DNA of 64,000 nt from Pseudonocardia sp. 73-21 (GTDB taxonomy: Bacteria; Actinomycetota; Actinomycetes; Mycobacteriales; Pseudonocardiaceae): NCBI RefSeq assembly GCF_001899645.1, contig NZ_MKVV01000044.1, positions 62,258 through 126,257 on the forward strand, read 5' to 3'. The position numbers and the translations under genes were made by a program. Numbering within the stretch: the stretch's first letter is position 1; the number at the start of each line of letters is the position of its first letter. The notes under the pieces are model-generated. The model searched no databases, was not told the origin of the DNA, and was given only the letters and a program-made list of their open reading frames with translations. Below are positions 9,151-21,971 of the stretch, piece after piece.

Positions 9151-9746
9151 GAACCCCGGATCAGCGAGAGCGCCTCGGCCCGCGACGACGGCGAGGACTG
9201 GAACAGCCCGCGCACCGCCGAGGTGAACGTGCGCGAGCCCGGCTTCCGGACGCCGCGCATGCCCATGCACAGGTGCTCGGCCTCGATCACCACGATGACG
9301 CCGCGCGGTTCGAGCTTGCGCACGATCGCGTCCGCGACCTGCGCGGTGAGCCGCTCCTGCACCTGCGGCCGCCGGGCGTAGAGATCGACCACGCGGGCGA
9401 TCTTCGACAGCCCCGTGACCCGGCCCGACGTACCCGGGATGTAGCCGACGTGGGCCATCCCGTGGAACGGCACGAGGTGGTGCTCGCACGTGCTGAAGAT
9501 CGGGATGTCCTTGACGAGTACCAGCTCGTTGTGGTGCTCGTTGAACGTCTTCTCCAGCACCGAGTCGGGCTCGGTGTAGAGCCCGGCGAAGATCTCCTCG
9601 TAGGCCCGGGCCACCCGGGCCGGGGTGTCGCGCAGCCCCTCGCGGTCAGGGTCCTCCCCGACCGCGATGAGCAGCTCACGCACCGCCGCCTGTGCCCGCG
9701 CGTGGTCGACACCACGGTGGCCGTTGCCGGCCACCGTGGGCACCAC
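9147..9746 (-). CDS. folE: GTP cyclohydrolase I
   Basis: Opens the guanine ring of GTP to give dihydroneopterin triphosphate, the first folate step. The 199 aa sequence carries the zinc and active-site signature [30 protein letters not shown] and the Zn-ligand Cys in [11 protein letters not shown]. The frame is open upstream; the GTG at 9746 (or 9743) gives the usual length. It begins just after the ftsH stop, so ftsH and the folate genes are likely one transcript. Confidence 0.95.
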   Translation of the reverse strand: MVPTVAGNGHRGVDHARAQAAVRELLIAVGEDPDREGLRDTPARVARAYEEIFAGLYTEPDSVLEKTFNEHHNELVLVKDIPIFSTCEHHLVPFHGMAHVGYIPGTSGRVTGLSKIARVVDLYARRPQVQERLTAQVADAIVRKLEPRGVIVVIEAEHLCMGMRGVRKPGSRTFTSAVRGLFQSSPSSRAEALSLIRGS

Positions 9747-9769
9747 CTGATCGCCGGGTGCCGTCGCGC

Positions 9770-12133
<2,364 letters not shown>

Positions 12134-12414
12134 GCAGCTTCGGCCGGTGCGGCCTTCACCCTCCCAGACGAGTTGCTCGGGCGCGGTGCAGCGCGCTGAC
12201 CGGCCCCGAGTCCGCCAGGATAGCGGTCCCCTGCGTGGTCTGCGTCGCGGCGCCGACGCGCCCACCCCGATCCCGGGGTGCGTGACGGTTCAACGAGCGG
12301 ACGGGGACCGGTGTTCCCGCCACTCGAGGCACGCGCCATGATGCGCGCAACTCTTCCGGCGCGGCGTTCGTTGCACGGTTGCGGTGCAGGTTCGGCTCGG
12401 GGGAGAGACACAGA

Positions 12415-13389
12415 ATGGTGCTCAGGACGCGCGGCCTCGTCGCAGCGGTGGCGACGGTCACGGCGGTACTCGTGGCGGCGCTGTTCGCCCCGGTCGCCAC
12501 GGCGTCCACGTCCCTGACGGCGGCCCCGGCCGCGCCTGCGGCCTCCTCGAACGACTGGGCCCCGGCCGCGACGGCCGCCATCCGGCCGGGCGTGCTCACC
12601 GAGACCGCGGGCGGCGGGTCCTGCACCGCCAACTTCGTGTTCACCGCGGGCGGCACTGATGGTTCGACCCCGCAGGCGGGTCGGCGCCGCACGTTCATCG
12701 GCCAGGCCGCCCACTGCGGCGGCACCGGCGCGGAGACCGAGACCGACGGCTGCAGCTCCGGCACCGTCGGGCTCGGCGTGCCCGTCACCATCCGCGGCGC
12801 GGGTGGCCGCGACGTCACCGGCCACGTCGCCTACAGCTCGTGGGTCGCGATGCAGGCGAACGGGGAGTCCGATCCCGACAGCTGCGCCTACAACGACCTC
12901 GCGCTCGTCGAGATCGACCCCGCCGACGTGGCCCTCGTCAACCCCAGCGTCCCGTTCTTCGGGGGGCCCACGGGCATCGACACCGACGGTCTCGCCCCGG
13001 GCGAGCAGGTCTTCTCCTACGGCAACTCGCCGCTGCGGCTGGGCATCAGCGCGCTGTCCCCCAAGGTCGGCATCAGCGCCGGAGACACCGGCAGGGGCCG
13101 CAGCCACGTCGTCTACACGCTGAGCCCGGGCATCCCCGGCGACTCCGGCAGCGCCTACCTCGACGCGCGCGGGGCCGCGGTGGGCCAGCTCTCCACGCTC
13201 AACCTGGCCCCGCTGCCGGTCAGCAACGGCGTCGGCGACATCGCGAAGGAGCTCGCCTACGCCAACGCCGACGGCGGCCTGGGCGACATCGAGCTGGCCC
13301 TGGGCACGGAGCCGTTCACGCCGACACCGGCGGGCGTCGACCCGACCCAGCTGGCCACCCCGGCCGGGCCCCCGTTGGGTCAGGCGTAG
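12415..13389 (+). CDS. Secreted trypsin-like serine protease
   Basis: A 324 aa exported protein. The signal peptide ([20 protein letters not shown] to ATAS) is followed by a chymotrypsin-like domain. The triad is readable: His in [10 protein letters not shown], Asp in [11 protein letters not shown] and Ser in [11 protein letters not shown]. Cys pairs near residues 62 and 97 suggest disulfides. The ATG at 12415 follows a GGGGGAGAG ribosome site. It is divergent from ftsH, with about 280 bp between them that contain no other gene. Its 3' end overlaps hpt by 10 bp on the opposite strand. Substrate unknown. Confidence 0.82.
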   Translation: MVLRTRGLVAAVATVTAVLVAALFAPVATASTSLTAAPAAPAASSNDWAPAATAAIRPGVLTETAGGGSCTANFVFTAGGTDGSTPQAGRRRTFIGQAAHCGGTGAETETDGCSSGTVGLGVPVTIRGAGGRDVTGHVAYSSWVAMQANGESDPDSCAYNDLALVEIDPADVALVNPSVPFFGGPTGIDTDGLAPGEQVFSYGNSPLRLGISALSPKVGISAGDTGRGRSHVVYTLSPGIPGDSGSAYLDARGAAVGQLSTLNLAPLPVSNGVGDIAKELAYANADGGLGDIELALGTEPFTPTPAGVDPTQLATPAGPPLGQA

Positions 13390-13925
13390 ACCTTGGGGTC
13401 GAGCGTGCCGATGAACGGCAGGTCGCGGTAGCGCTCGGCGTAGTCGAGGCCGTAGCCCACGACGAACTCGTTGGGGATGTCGAAGCCCACGTACTTCACG
13501 GGCACCTCCACCTTCACCGCGTCGGGCTTGCGCAGCAGGGTGCACACCTCGAGCGACGCCGGTGAGCGCGACTCCAGGTTCCGCAGCAGCCACGACAGCG
13601 TCAGGCCGGAGTCGATGATGTCCTCGACGATGAGCACGTGGCGGCCGGCGATGTCGCGGTCGAGGTCCTTGAGGATCCGCACCACACCCGACGACGACGT
13701 GGACGAGCCGTAGGAGCTCACGGCCATGAACTCCAGCTGCACGGGCACCGGCAGCGCGCGCGCGAGGTCGGTCATGAACATCACCGCGCCCTTCAGGACG
13801 CCCACCAGGAGCAGGTCCGAGCCGCCCGCCGGGTAGTCGCGGCCGATCTGCCCGGCCAGCTCGGCCGTCTTGTCGCGGATCGCCTGCTCGGTGACCAGCG
13901 TGGATGCGATGTCACCGTCGTACAC
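13380..13925 (-). CDS. hpt: Hypoxanthine phosphoribosyltransferase
   Basis: Purine salvage enzyme that makes IMP or GMP from hypoxanthine or guanine plus PRPP. The 181 aa protein has the PRPP signature [19 protein letters not shown], the flexible-loop region [13 protein letters not shown] and the base-binding [23 protein letters not shown] start at 13925 ([11 protein letters not shown]). It lies immediately downstream of tilS on the same strand, a common pairing. Confidence 0.95.
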   Translation of the reverse strand: MYDGDIASTLVTEQAIRDKTAELAGQIGRDYPAGGSDLLLVGVLKGAVMFMTDLARALPVPVQLEFMAVSSYGSSTSSSGVVRILKDLDRDIAGRHVLIVEDIIDSGLTLSWLLRNLESRSPASLEVCTLLRKPDAVKVEVPVKYVGFDIPNEFVVGYGLDYAERYRDLPFIGTLDPKVYA

Positions 13926-13948
13926 GGCTGTGTGCCTCCCGGCGTCGG

Positions 13949-14884
13949 TCAACGGCCCCGCGCCCAGTCGAGCGGGCGCACCGAGAGCCTGCCATGCGCG
14001 CGGACCAGCTCCAACCCACCGGGGAGTGCGACTCCACCACGATCGGGGCCGTGAGCTGCGAGGTCGTCGGCGGCGCGGAGGTGGGTGTCGGTGAGTCCCC
14101 TCACACCCAGCCAGCTGCGCAGCACCCGGCGGCGCAGGGCGGGCGCCGTGCCGGCCAACCGGTCGACGAGCAGTGCGTCGCCGTCCCGGGCGCCCGCCAG
14201 GAGCTCGGCCGCGACGGCGTCGAGGGCCTCGACGTCCTCGCGCAGCTGGGTCGCCGTGCGGGCCAGCGACGCGGCCACCCCGCCGGACAGGACGTCCTCC
14301 AGCAGCGGCAGCACCTCGTGGCGCAGCCGGACGCGGGTGAACCGGGGGTCGTCGTTGTGGGGGTCGTCCCAGACCGGCAGGTCCAGCTCGGCGCAGGCGG
14401 CCCGCGTCACCGTGCGGCGCACCCCGAGCAGCGGGCGCAGCCATGGCGCGTCCCAGGTGCGCATGCCGGCCAGCGAGCGGGCCCCCGAGCCGCGGCCCAG
14501 CCCCAGCAGCACGGTCTCGGCCTGGTCGTCGAGGGTGTGGCCGAGCAGCACCGCCGAGTCCGGGTGCGGGAGCGCGGCGCGCAGGGCGGTGTAGCGGGCG
14601 CGGCGGGCGGCGGCCTCGATGCCACCGGGCCCCGTCACGTCGACGGTGTGGACGGCGGCGGGGATCCCCAGGCCGGCCAGCACGTGGACGGTGGCGGCCG
14701 CCCGCTGGGCGGACCCGTCCTGCAGCCCGTGGTCGACCACGGCGGCGCTGACGAGGGGAAGCTCCCGGACGGCGGCCGCGGCGAGCGCGAGCGAGTCCGC
14801 TCCCCCGGAGCAGGCGACGAGCACGGGCGCGGAGGTCGGCACGGCGGCCCGCACGGCCCGCCGCACCTCGCCGAACGCGCTCAC
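13949..14884 (-). CDS. tilS: tRNA(Ile)-lysidine synthetase
   Basis: Modifies the CAU anticodon of tRNA-Ile2 with lysine so that it reads AUA. The 311 aa protein has the ATP-PPase loop [40 protein letters not shown] and RPLLGVRR. The C-terminal domain is short, as in actinobacteria. The GTG at 14884 follows GAGG; an ATG nine codons upstream (MPPGLRGRG) has no ribosome site and was not used. Confidence 0.94.
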   Translation of the reverse strand: MSAFGEVRRAVRAAVPTSAPVLVACSGGADSLALAAAAVRELPLVSAAVVDHGLQDGSAQRAAATVHVLAGLGIPAAVHTVDVTGPGGIEAAARRARYTALRAALPHPDSAVLLGHTLDDQAETVLLGLGRGSGARSLAGMRTWDAPWLRPLLGVRRTVTRAACAELDLPVWDDPHNDDPRFTRVRLRHEVLPLLEDVLSGGVAASLARTATQLREDVEALDAVAAELLAGARDGDALLVDRLAGTAPALRRRVLRSWLGVRGLTDTHLRAADDLAAHGPDRGGVALPGGLELVRAHGRLSVRPLDWARGR

Positions 14885-15096
14885 CCCGCGTCCTCGCAGA
14901 CCGGGCGGCATCCGCGCAGAGGTCGTGGGCCCTGCGAGGAGCGCACGGGGTCTGTGAGGACGGGTGATCGCCGCCGACCGCGCGGCATCGCCCCGGGGAG
15001 ATCGACGGTGTGCGGCACGCCGCGATCATCCCCGGCCGGAGGCCGCGGGCGCACCCTCCCCGCCCGGCGGGAGTGCCGTTCGGCGGAGCGGGGGCG

Positions 15097-16164
15097 TCAG
15101 GGGTGGATGCGGGCCAGCCAGGCGCCCGGGTTGCCCAGCTCGTCCCTCGTCGGGAGCGTCTCGGGGCTCTCCCAGATCGTGTTGAAGCCGTCCATCCCGG
15201 CCGCCAGCACGACGTGGTCGGTGAAGGCCGCGCCCACCGCGTACTGCTTGACCTTGGCCTCCACCCCGAGCAGGGCGCGCAGGACGCGGTCGACGACGCC
15301 GCCGCCGCGACGCCGGACGGTGAAGCGGTCGCGGATGGTGGCGACGCTGGGCACGACGTCGGGGCCGACGGCGTCCATGACGTGGTCGGCGTGCCCCTCG
15401 AGCAGGGTGGTCATGGCCAGCAGCTTGTCGAGCACCAGGCGCTGCTCGGGGCCCTGCAGCAGCTCCACGACGGCGAGCGAGTCGCCCTTGGACTCCTTGA
15501 GCGTGCGCACCAGCTCGGGGAGCTTCTCCAGCGTCAGGGACACCTTGTCGGCGGCGTCGACGGACAGCAGCGCGCCGACCTGCTCGGCGAAGTAGTCCCG
15601 CAGCCACGGCACCGCGGTGAACTGGAGCCGGTGGGTGGCCTCGTGCAGACAGACCCACAGCCCGAAGTCCTTCGACGAGACGTCCAGCGCCTGCTGCGCG
15701 GCGTGGACGTTCGGGGCCACCAGCAGCAGCCTGCCCTCGCCGTCCGGGCCGCCGAAGGGGTCGTACTGGCCCAGCACGCGCCCGCCGAGGTAGGCCACGA
15801 CCCCACCGATCTGCACGCCCGCCGTCCGCGACGTGACGGCCCGCGCGGCCCTGCCGATCTCGGGCAGCCGGGCGTCGGCCGTGAGCGCGGCCATGCCGGC
15901 CAGCGCGGCGGCGGACCAGGCGGGCCGGTCGACCACGTCGGCGGGCAGCAACGGCAGCCCGTGACCCAGCCCCGTGACCTCGCGGACGTGCCCCTCGGCG
16001 ACGGCGGCGTCGGAGCGCAGGCGCCCGACCAGCTCCACGGCCTCGCTCCGGCTCACCTCCGGGCCGGAGCCGACCAGACGGGCGGCCGTGCGGCGGGCGA
16101 GGTCCCAGTCGACCGGGAGCCCGCTGGAGGTGCTGCTGGCGGAGGCGATGATCGAGGTCGGCAC
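15097..16164 (-). CDS. Zinc-dependent metallopeptidase-like protein (F420-associated DUF2342 family)
   Basis: About 355 aa. It carries the HExxH-like motif [10 protein letters not shown] around residue 185, followed by a helical region with a second possible ligand in [14 protein letters not shown]. This pattern marks the DUF2342 family, annotated in actinobacteria as zinc-dependent metalloprotease or coenzyme F420 biosynthesis-associated protein. The activity is not proven. It lies upstream of tilS and hpt as in M. tuberculosis. The start is uncertain between GTGs at 16164 and 16173. Confidence 0.82.
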   Translation of the reverse strand: MPTSIIASASSTSSGLPVDWDLARRTAARLVGSGPEVSRSEAVELVGRLRSDAAVAEGHVREVTGLGHGLPLLPADVVDRPAWSAAALAGMAALTADARLPEIGRAARAVTSRTAGVQIGGVVAYLGGRVLGQYDPFGGPDGEGRLLLVAPNVHAAQQALDVSSKDFGLWVCLHEATHRLQFTAVPWLRDYFAEQVGALLSVDAADKVSLTLEKLPELVRTLKESKGDSLAVVELLQGPEQRLVLDKLLAMTTLLEGHADHVMDAVGPDVVPSVATIRDRFTVRRRGGGVVDRVLRALLGVEAKVKQYAVGAAFTDHVVLAAGMDGFNTIWESPETLPTRDELGNPGAWLARIHP

Positions 16165-16246
16165 GCGTCCCACGCTACGCGGACCAGGGCCGGTCCGACG
16201 GATCTCCAACCGGCTGCGCGCTCGGTACGGACCCGTCAGGCGGGCC

Positions 16247-17668
16247 CTAGCGACACCCGCAGCCGCTCAGTTTCGCCGCGATGTCGTCCAGCCGCGGGCG
16301 GGCCTTCGACGGCAGCACCCCGTTGGACATGAACGCGAACACCAGCAGCCTGCCGTCGGCGTCGGTGACCACGCCGGCGAGGCTGCTGACGTTCGTCAGC
16401 GTGCCGGTCTTGGCCCGCACCACCCCGCGGCCGGCGGCCGAGTCGGCGTCGGGGGTGAAGCGGTCGTCGAGGGTGCCGTCGCCCCCGGCCACCGGCAGCC
16501 CGGCGATGATCGGGCGCAGGAACTCCGTGTCGTGGGGCCCCTGCGACGGCGCGGCGGCCGCCGCGAGGATCGCGCCGAGCAGCCGGGCCGGCACCCGGTC
16601 GTCGGTGGACAGGCCGCTGCCGTCGGACATCACGGCGCCGGTGGGGTCGAGGCCCGCGGCCGAGAGGGCGGCGAGGGTCTCCTTGACGGCGCCGGTGAAG
16701 CTCGGGTCGCCGCCGCGGGAGATGGCCGTCTCGCGGGCCAGCACCTCCGCGGAGACGTTGTCGGAGATCTGGATGGTGTTCTCGACGAGGTCGCTGATCG
16801 GCGCGGAGGACACGGACGCGATCTGCGTGGCGTCGGGGCTGGTCTTCACCACCTCGACGGTCTTCTGGTCGAGCCCGAGCAGCTTCGCGAACGTCAGCCC
16901 CGCGACCTCGGCGGGGTTGTCGACCCGCGCACCGTCCCGCGCGCCCGGGTCCATCCGCCCGCCGTCGAGCATCAGGGGCTCGATGGGGGTGAAGTTGCCG
17001 GCCGCGATGTCGGCCTGGTCCCAGCCCGACGCGCTGGTGGGCCCGGTGTAGCGGCTGGTGTCGATCTCCACCTTCGTGATGCCGGGCATCGCCGCCTTGA
17101 CCCGCGTGGCCAGCGTGGTGAGGCGCGCAGGGTCCGGGTAGACGCCGGTCTTGCCCTGGGGCAGCGCGGTGAGCGTGGGGTCGCCGCCACCGACGAGCAC
17201 CACCGTGCCCGGCGTGGAGCCCGCGACGACCTTCGTGGTGAGCGTGCCCGTGGGGTCGAGCGTGAGCAGCGCGGCCGCGAGGGTGATCAGCTTGGCGGTG
17301 GATCCCGGCGCCAGGGCCGTGGCGGCGTCGCGCTGCCACAGCACCTTCCCCGTGTCGGGGTCGAGCACCGTGCCGGTGAAGTCGCCGGCCATCGCGTCGG
17401 CCATCGGGCCGAGCGTCGACGTGAGCCCCGCCGCGGTCGGCGCCGGGGCCGTGGCCGGCAGGGGGCCCAGCATCCGCGCGGGGACCGGGGGCAGCGCCGG
17501 CGCCGCGGCCGGGCGCACCTGCGCGAGCAGGACCGGTGCCGTGAGCGCCACGGCCCCTCCGGTGGCCCCCGCCAGCGCCAGAACCACCACGACGACGACC
17601 GCGCGTCGCAGTCCGCGACCGGGCACACGCAGCGTGTCACCGATCCGCTGCCCGAACCCCAACGTCAT
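16247..17668 (-). CDS. dacB: D-alanyl-D-alanine carboxypeptidase / endopeptidase (PBP4, family S13)
   Basis: Trims or cleaves peptidoglycan stem peptides outside the membrane. About 473 aa with an N-terminal membrane segment ([19 protein letters not shown]) and a Pro/Ala linker. The penicillin-binding motifs are SxxK in [12 protein letters not shown], SxN in [10 protein letters not shown] and KTG in [16 protein letters not shown]. The ATG at 17668 sits just after GGAGGAG; a TTG eight codons upstream also keeps the frame. Divergent from ppa, with about 135 bp between them. Confidence 0.92.
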   Translation of the reverse strand: MTLGFGQRIGDTLRVPGRGLRRAVVVVVVLALAGATGGAVALTAPVLLAQVRPAAAPALPPVPARMLGPLPATAPAPTAAGLTSTLGPMADAMAGDFTGTVLDPDTGKVLWQRDAATALAPGSTAKLITLAAALLTLDPTGTLTTKVVAGSTPGTVVLVGGGDPTLTALPQGKTGVYPDPARLTTLATRVKAAMPGITKVEIDTSRYTGPTSASGWDQADIAAGNFTPIEPLMLDGGRMDPGARDGARVDNPAEVAGLTFAKLLGLDQKTVEVVKTSPDATQIASVSSAPISDLVENTIQISDNVSAEVLARETAISRGGDPSFTGAVKETLAALSAAGLDPTGAVMSDGSGLSTDDRVPARLLGAILAAAAAPSQGPHDTEFLRPIIAGLPVAGGDGTLDDRFTPDADSAAGRGVVRAKTGTLTNVSSLAGVVTDADGRLLVFAFMSNGVLPSKARPRLDDIAAKLSGCGCR

Positions 17669-17803
17669 CTCCTCCGGCTCGCCCGGCGCCAACTCCGGTC
17701 ATGCGGTGTACGAGACTATCGGTCGAGGGGTCGGGGCCGATCGACCGACCGGGCCCCGGGCGACACGCCGACACGACACACCGACCACCAGGAGAGCGCG
17801 ACA

Positions 17804-18292
17804 GTGGACTTCGACGTCACCATCGAGATCCCCAAGGGCGGCCGCAACAAGTACGAGGTGGACCACGAGTCCGGCCGTATCCGGCTCGACCGGACGTTGT
17901 TCACCGCCACGCAGTACCCGGCCGACTACGGCTTCATCGACGACACGCTGGGCGAGGACGGCGACCCGCTCGACGCGCTCGTCCTCGTGCAGGAGCCCAC
18001 GTTCCCCGGCTGTCTGATCCGCTCCCGGGCCATCGGGATGTTCCGGATGAAGGACGAGAAGGGCGGCGACGACAAGGTCCTCTGCGTGCCCAGCGACGAC
18101 CCCCGCCAGGAGCACCTGCGCGACATCCACCACCTGGCCGAGTTCGACCGGGCGGAGATCCAGCACTTCTTCGAGATCTACAAGACCCTCGAGCCCGGCA
18201 AGAGCGTCGAGGGCGCCACCTGGGTGGGCCGGGCCGACGCCGAGCGCGAGATCAAGGCGAGCCGCCTGCGCGCGAAGAAGGCCGGGCACTGA
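17804..18292 (+). CDS. ppa: Inorganic pyrophosphatase
   Basis: Hydrolyses pyrophosphate and so drives biosynthetic reactions. The 162 aa protein matches soluble family [30 protein letters not shown] and the metal-binding signature [15 protein letters not shown] start with CAGGAGAG upstream. The last residues are basic (RLRAKKAGH), typical of actinobacterial enzymes. It converges with the marR gene, whose stop lies 5 bp beyond. Confidence 0.96.
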   Translation: MDFDVTIEIPKGGRNKYEVDHESGRIRLDRTLFTATQYPADYGFIDDTLGEDGDPLDALVLVQEPTFPGCLIRSRAIGMFRMKDEKGGDDKVLCVPSDDPRQEHLRDIHHLAEFDRAEIQHFFEIYKTLEPGKSVEGATWVGRADAEREIKASRLRAKKAGH

Positions 18293-18296
18293 CCGA

Positions 18297-18785
18297 CTAG
18301 GGCGCGCCGTTCGTTCCTGCGACCACGGCCCTGGACGACTCGAAGTCGTCGGTGAAGCGCCCCAGGAGCTCGGTGAGGACAGCGCGGTCCTCCTCGCTCC
18401 AGCTCGACAGCATCCGCGCGATCGACTCGTTGCGCAGCCTGCGGTTGTGCTCGAAGATCCGGCGCCCCTCGTCCGTGGCGGCGAGCAGCGTGGCGCGACC
18501 GTCCTCCGGGTCGGCGGTGCGCTCGACGTAGCCCAGCTTGACCAGGTGCCCGATCTGACGGCTGATCGTGGACGGGTCGGAGTGCACGGCCTCGGCCAGC
18601 GCGCCCGCCCGCCGCGGGCCGTCCTTCACCAGGTGCACCAGCAGGTGGTAGGTGGCGCGTTCGACGGCGTCCGCATGGTCGGCCTGGTACTGGGCCTGGG
18701 TCCGCTCGATGAGGCGCATGAGCCGGATGAGCTGGGTGCCCACGGCGTCGGCGACCTCGAGGTCGGGCTCATGCTGGGACGACAC
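18297..18785 (-). CDS. MarR-family transcriptional regulator
   Basis: A 162 aa winged-helix regulator. The recognition region reads LAEAVHSDPSTISRQIGHLV and the wing YVERTADPEDGRATLLAATD, with dimerisation helices at both ends. The GTG at 18785 follows GAGGAG, while an upstream ATG lacks a ribosome site. The sequence just upstream contains several short inverted repeats, consistent with autoregulation. The ligand and target genes cannot be told from sequence. Confidence 0.9.
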   Translation of the reverse strand: MSSQHEPDLEVADAVGTQLIRLMRLIERTQAQYQADHADAVERATYHLLVHLVKDGPRRAGALAEAVHSDPSTISRQIGHLVKLGYVERTADPEDGRATLLAATDEGRRIFEHNRRLRNESIARMLSSWSEEDRAVLTELLGRFTDDFESSRAVVAGTNGAP

Positions 18786-18814
18786 TGGATGCTCCTCACG
18801 ATCCGCCCGCAATA

Positions 18815-18845
18815 CATGCGGCATGCAACAAGTTGCTGCGTGCAA
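18815..18845. promoter_or_regulatory. Candidate MarR operator cluster
   Basis: Thirty bases upstream of the marR start lie three linked inverted repeats: CATGCGGCATG (18815-18825), GCAACAAGTTGC (18825-18836) and TTGCTGCGTGCAA (18833-18845). Overlapping dyads at this distance are typical of MarR autoregulatory sites. Assigned by eye. Confidence 0.45.
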
Positions 18846-18897
18846 GCATGTCTGGTCCGACGGGCGGAGGCAACTCCCGGAGATGTGATGCTGGCCG

Positions 18898-19152
18898 TCA
18901 GGCGCCGGCGGGATCCAGCGCGGCGCACCCGGCCGCGGTCAGCCGGGCCGGAGTGAGCACGCGCCGCCGGTCCGGGGCCTCCAGGAGCCCCGCGGCGACG
19001 AGCCGGGAGCCGGTGGAGAAATCGGCGCACACGAGGCCGTCCACGAGCAGGACGGGCTCGCACCCGGCCCCGAGCTGGCCGCGTCCCGCCGCCACCGCGC
19101 GCAGCACGGCCCGATCCCGTCCACTCAGCGTGGACACCCCCACGACTGCCAT
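18898..19152 (-). CDS. Small winged-helix-like hypothetical protein
   Basis: 84 aa starting MAVVGVSTLSGRDRAVLRAV after GGGGAG. The second half (STGSRLVAAGLLEAPDRRRV, then LTPARLTAAGCAALDP) resembles the end of a winged-helix domain, with a helix, a two-strand wing and a short helix. It carries Cys residues at CEPVLL and VCADFS. No family can be named. It lies between marR and the thiolase gene on the same strand, with about 110 bp to marR. Confidence 0.55.
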   Translation of the reverse strand: MAVVGVSTLSGRDRAVLRAVAAGRGQLGAGCEPVLLVDGLVCADFSTGSRLVAAGLLEAPDRRRVLTPARLTAAGCAALDPAGA

Positions 19153-19249
19153 CCCGACTCCCCTGGTGCGGTTGCTGCGACAACCTTCTCCAGGGGAATC
19201 GCGCGGAACCGGCATGGCGTTTCACCCGGTCCGCCGGCCCCGGCCGGGG

Positions 19250-20461
19250 TCAGACGCGCTCGAAGACCGCCGCCAGGCCCTGGCCTCCACCGATGCACAT
19301 GGTCTCGAGGCCGTAGCGCGCCTCGCGCCTCGCCATCTCGCGGGTGAGGGTGGCCAGGATCCGGCCGCCGGTGGCGCCGACGGGGTGCCCGAGCGAGATG
19401 CCCGACCCGTTGACGTTGACGCGGTCGAAGTCCTCCGGCACGAGCTTCCACTCGCGCGTGACCCCCAGCACCTGGGCCGCGAAGGCCTCGTTCAGCTCGA
19501 TCAGGTCGATGTCGGCCAGGGTCAGCCCGGCGGCGGCGAGCGCCTGGGCGGTGGCCGGGACCGGCCCGATGCCCATGGTCTTCGGCGGCACCCCGCCCAG
19601 GCCCCACGAGACGAGGCGGGCGAGCGGGCGCAGCCCCAGCTCCTCGGCCTTCGCCGGGTGGGTGACCACGCAGATCGACGCGCCGTCGTTCTGGCCGCTG
19701 GCGTTGCCGGCGGTGACCGTGGCGTCCGGGTCGTTCTTGCCCAGGATCGGGCGCAGGGTGGCGAGCTTCTCCACCGTGGAGTCGGCGCGGATGTGCTCGT
19801 CGGCGTCGACCACCGTGTCGGACTTCCTGCCCTTCACCGTGACGGGCACGATCTCGTCGGCGAACCGGCCGGCGTCGCGCGCGGCGGCCGCGCGCTGGTG
19901 GCTGCGCACCGCGTAGGAGTCCTGCTCCTCCCGCGGGATGCCGTAGTCGCGGCGGACGTTCTCGGCGGTCTCGATCATGCCGCCGGGCACCGGGAAGTTG
20001 ACGCCGCCGGCCGTGACGCGGCCGCGGGCGAGCGAGTCGTTGAGCATGACGCCGGGCCCGGCCTTGGTGCCCCAGCGCATGGCCGTGGAGTAGAACGACG
20101 CGTTGCTCATCGACTCGGCGCCGCCGGCCAGCACCACCTCCGACGCGCCCGACTGCACCTGCATCGCCGCGTAGAGGACGGCCTGCAGGCCCGAACCGCA
20201 GCGGCGGTCGATCTGCAGCCCGGTGACGGTGATCGGCAGGCCCGCGTCGAGCGCGGCGACCCGGCCGATCGCCGGCGCGTCCATCGACGGGTAGCAGTGC
20301 CCGAGGATCACGTCGTTCACGGCGTCGGGGGCGAGGCCGGTGCGCTCCAGGAGCCCGCGGATCACCGTGGCCGCGAGCTCGTGCGCCGGCACGTCCCGCA
20401 GGGAGCCGCCGAAGCCGCCCACCGGCGTCCGGAGGGGCTCGCAGATCACGGCGTCACGCAT
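19250..20461 (-). CDS. Thiolase / acetyl-CoA acetyltransferase
   Basis: A 403 aa thiolase II family enzyme that condenses or cleaves 3-ketoacyl-CoA. Catalytic residues are present: nucleophilic Cys in QIDRRCGSGLQAV, His in NGSGISLGHPVGATGGR and the second Cys in ETMCIGGGQGLAAVF. NEAFAAQVLG is also conserved. It lies 21 bp downstream of a MaoC-type hydratase, so the pair may serve fatty acid or related acyl-CoA turnover. Exact substrate not determinable. Confidence 0.93.
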   Translation of the reverse strand: MRDAVICEPLRTPVGGFGGSLRDVPAHELAATVIRGLLERTGLAPDAVNDVILGHCYPSMDAPAIGRVAALDAGLPITVTGLQIDRRCGSGLQAVLYAAMQVQSGASEVVLAGGAESMSNASFYSTAMRWGTKAGPGVMLNDSLARGRVTAGGVNFPVPGGMIETAENVRRDYGIPREEQDSYAVRSHQRAAAARDAGRFADEIVPVTVKGRKSDTVVDADEHIRADSTVEKLATLRPILGKNDPDATVTAGNASGQNDGASICVVTHPAKAEELGLRPLARLVSWGLGGVPPKTMGIGPVPATAQALAAAGLTLADIDLIELNEAFAAQVLGVTREWKLVPEDFDRVNVNGSGISLGHPVGATGGRILATLTREMARREARYGLETMCIGGGQGLAAVFERV

Positions 20462-20482
20462 GGGGGATCTCCTTCGATCAGG

Positions 20483-20935
20483 TCAGACGTACTGGCGCGT
20501 CAGCCACTCGGCGACGAGCGCGGGACGCTCGGAGCCCTCGATCTCCACGGTGACCTTGTTGGTGATCTGGACCCCACCGTCCACGTCCGCGACGTCGACG
20601 AGCTCGATGCTGCCCCGGACCTTGCTGCCGACGGGCAGGGGGGAGGTGAACCTCACCTTGTTGAGCCCGTAGTTGATGCCCATCTTGACGCCGTCGACCT
20701 TGTAGACCTGCGCGATCAGCACCGGCAGCAGCGACAGGGTGAGGAACCCGTGCGCGATGGTGGTCCCGAACGGCCCCGACTTCGCGCGCTCGGCGTCGAC
20801 GTGGATCCACTGGTGGTCACCCGTGGCGTCGGCGAACGTGTCGATCTGGCTCTGCTCGACGGTGACCCAGTCGCTGGCCCCGATCTCGGTACCGACCGCG
20901 CTACGCAGGTCGTCCACTCCGTTGAAGACGCGCAT
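20483..20935 (-). CDS. MaoC-family (R)-hydratase
   Basis: A 150 aa hot-dog-fold enoyl-CoA hydratase. The hydratase 2 motif is visible as FADATGDHQWIHVD (catalytic Asp and His), followed by SGPFGTTIAHGFLTLSLLPV. It starts at MRVFNGVDDLRSAVGTE; an ATG nine codons earlier (MSDDQGVAR) is an alternative. Immediately upstream of the thiolase and likely co-transcribed with it. Confidence 0.92.
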   Translation of the reverse strand: MRVFNGVDDLRSAVGTEIGASDWVTVEQSQIDTFADATGDHQWIHVDAERAKSGPFGTTIAHGFLTLSLLPVLIAQVYKVDGVKMGINYGLNKVRFTSPLPVGSKVRGSIELVDVADVDGGVQITNKVTVEIEGSERPALVAEWLTRQYV

Positions 20936-21062
20936 CCTCGCCACTCCCTGATCGTCGCTCATCGCTGCCCGCCCACCCTGCCACACGGCGGCGACGCTCC
21001 ACGCTGCTCCACACGGACGCTGGCCGTATCGTCCGGTCGGACGCAATCGGGGGACGGTGTTC

Positions 21063-21971
21063 ATGACGACCGCAGTACGGCGAGCGCCGCAGCACGAGGC
21101 GGTGCTGCACTCCGGGCCCGCCGAGCTGGCCCGGCTGCTGGCCCCGCGGATCCGCGCGACGGCCGCGGCCCGGCACGTCGTCGTCGCGGTGCTGGACGGG
21201 GAGACCGAGGCGGCCGTGCGTGCCGAGCTGGGCACCGTCGCGGACGACGTCGAGTTCCGCGACCCGGCCGAGGTGCACGCCGTGCCCGCGTTCACCGTCG
21301 CCGTGCGCTTCGCCCGCACCAGCCGACGGGCCGAGCAGGCCGGCGGGCGGGCGCTGGTGATCGCGCAGCACCTGCCCGACCTGACCGTCGCCGACCCCCG
21401 CCACTGGGCCCGTCTCGACATCGCGCTGAACGTCGCGATCGCCGGACTGCCGGTGACCGTGCTGTGCGCCGGCCCCGCGGAGGCCGCCACGGCCCACCCG
21501 TCGATCACGACGGCCGCCGGCACGTCGGTGAGCGGGACGTTCCGGCCGCCGGCCGAGGCCGTGATCGACCACCCGCCGCCGCCCCCGCCCGACCTCGGCC
21601 CGCCGGCCGCGGAGATGGCGTTCGGCGCGGCCGAGCTGGCCCGGCTGCGCCATCGTGTCTCCGACGTCGCGGGACGGGCCGGGCTGGCGTCCGAGCGCGT
21701 CGCGGACCTCGTGCTCGCCGTGAACGAGCTGGCGTCCAACTCCGTCGAGCACGGTCCGGGCACCGGCCGGTTCCGACTGTGGACCGGCGATCACCCGGTG
21801 GCCGAGATCAGCGACGGCGGCGGCCCGATGGACGCGCCGTTCCCCGGCCTCACGCTCCCCCCGCCGGAGGGCGTGCGGGGCCGCGGGCTGTGGCTGGCCT
21901 CCGAGCTGTGCGATGTGCTCCAGGTGTGGAGCGACACCGACGGCACGGTGGTGCGGGTGACGATCAGCTGA
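21063..21971 (+). CDS. Sensor anti-sigma-like protein: MEDS domain plus HATPase
   Basis: 302 aa. The N-terminal ~150 residues match the MEDS domain (AVLHSGPAELARLLAPRIR to a P-loop-like core), and residues ~200-300 form an HATPase_c_2 domain of the RsbW type, with the N box LVLAVNELASNSVEHG and a glycine-rich lid (GVRGRGLWLASELCDV). In Streptomyces and relatives such proteins control sigma factors or bind anti-sigma antagonists. No sigma factor lies nearby. Divergent from MaoC. ATG at 21063 follows GGGGGACGG. Its end overlaps the next gene by 8 bp, tail to tail. Confidence 0.82.
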   Translation: MTTAVRRAPQHEAVLHSGPAELARLLAPRIRATAAARHVVVAVLDGETEAAVRAELGTVADDVEFRDPAEVHAVPAFTVAVRFARTSRRAEQAGGRALVIAQHLPDLTVADPRHWARLDIALNVAIAGLPVTVLCAGPAEAATAHPSITTAAGTSVSGTFRPPAEAVIDHPPPPPPDLGPPAAEMAFGAAELARLRHRVSDVAGRAGLASERVADLVLAVNELASNSVEHGPGTGRFRLWTGDHPVAEISDGGGPMDAPFPGLTLPPPEGVRGRGLWLASELCDVLQVWSDTDGTVVRVTIS

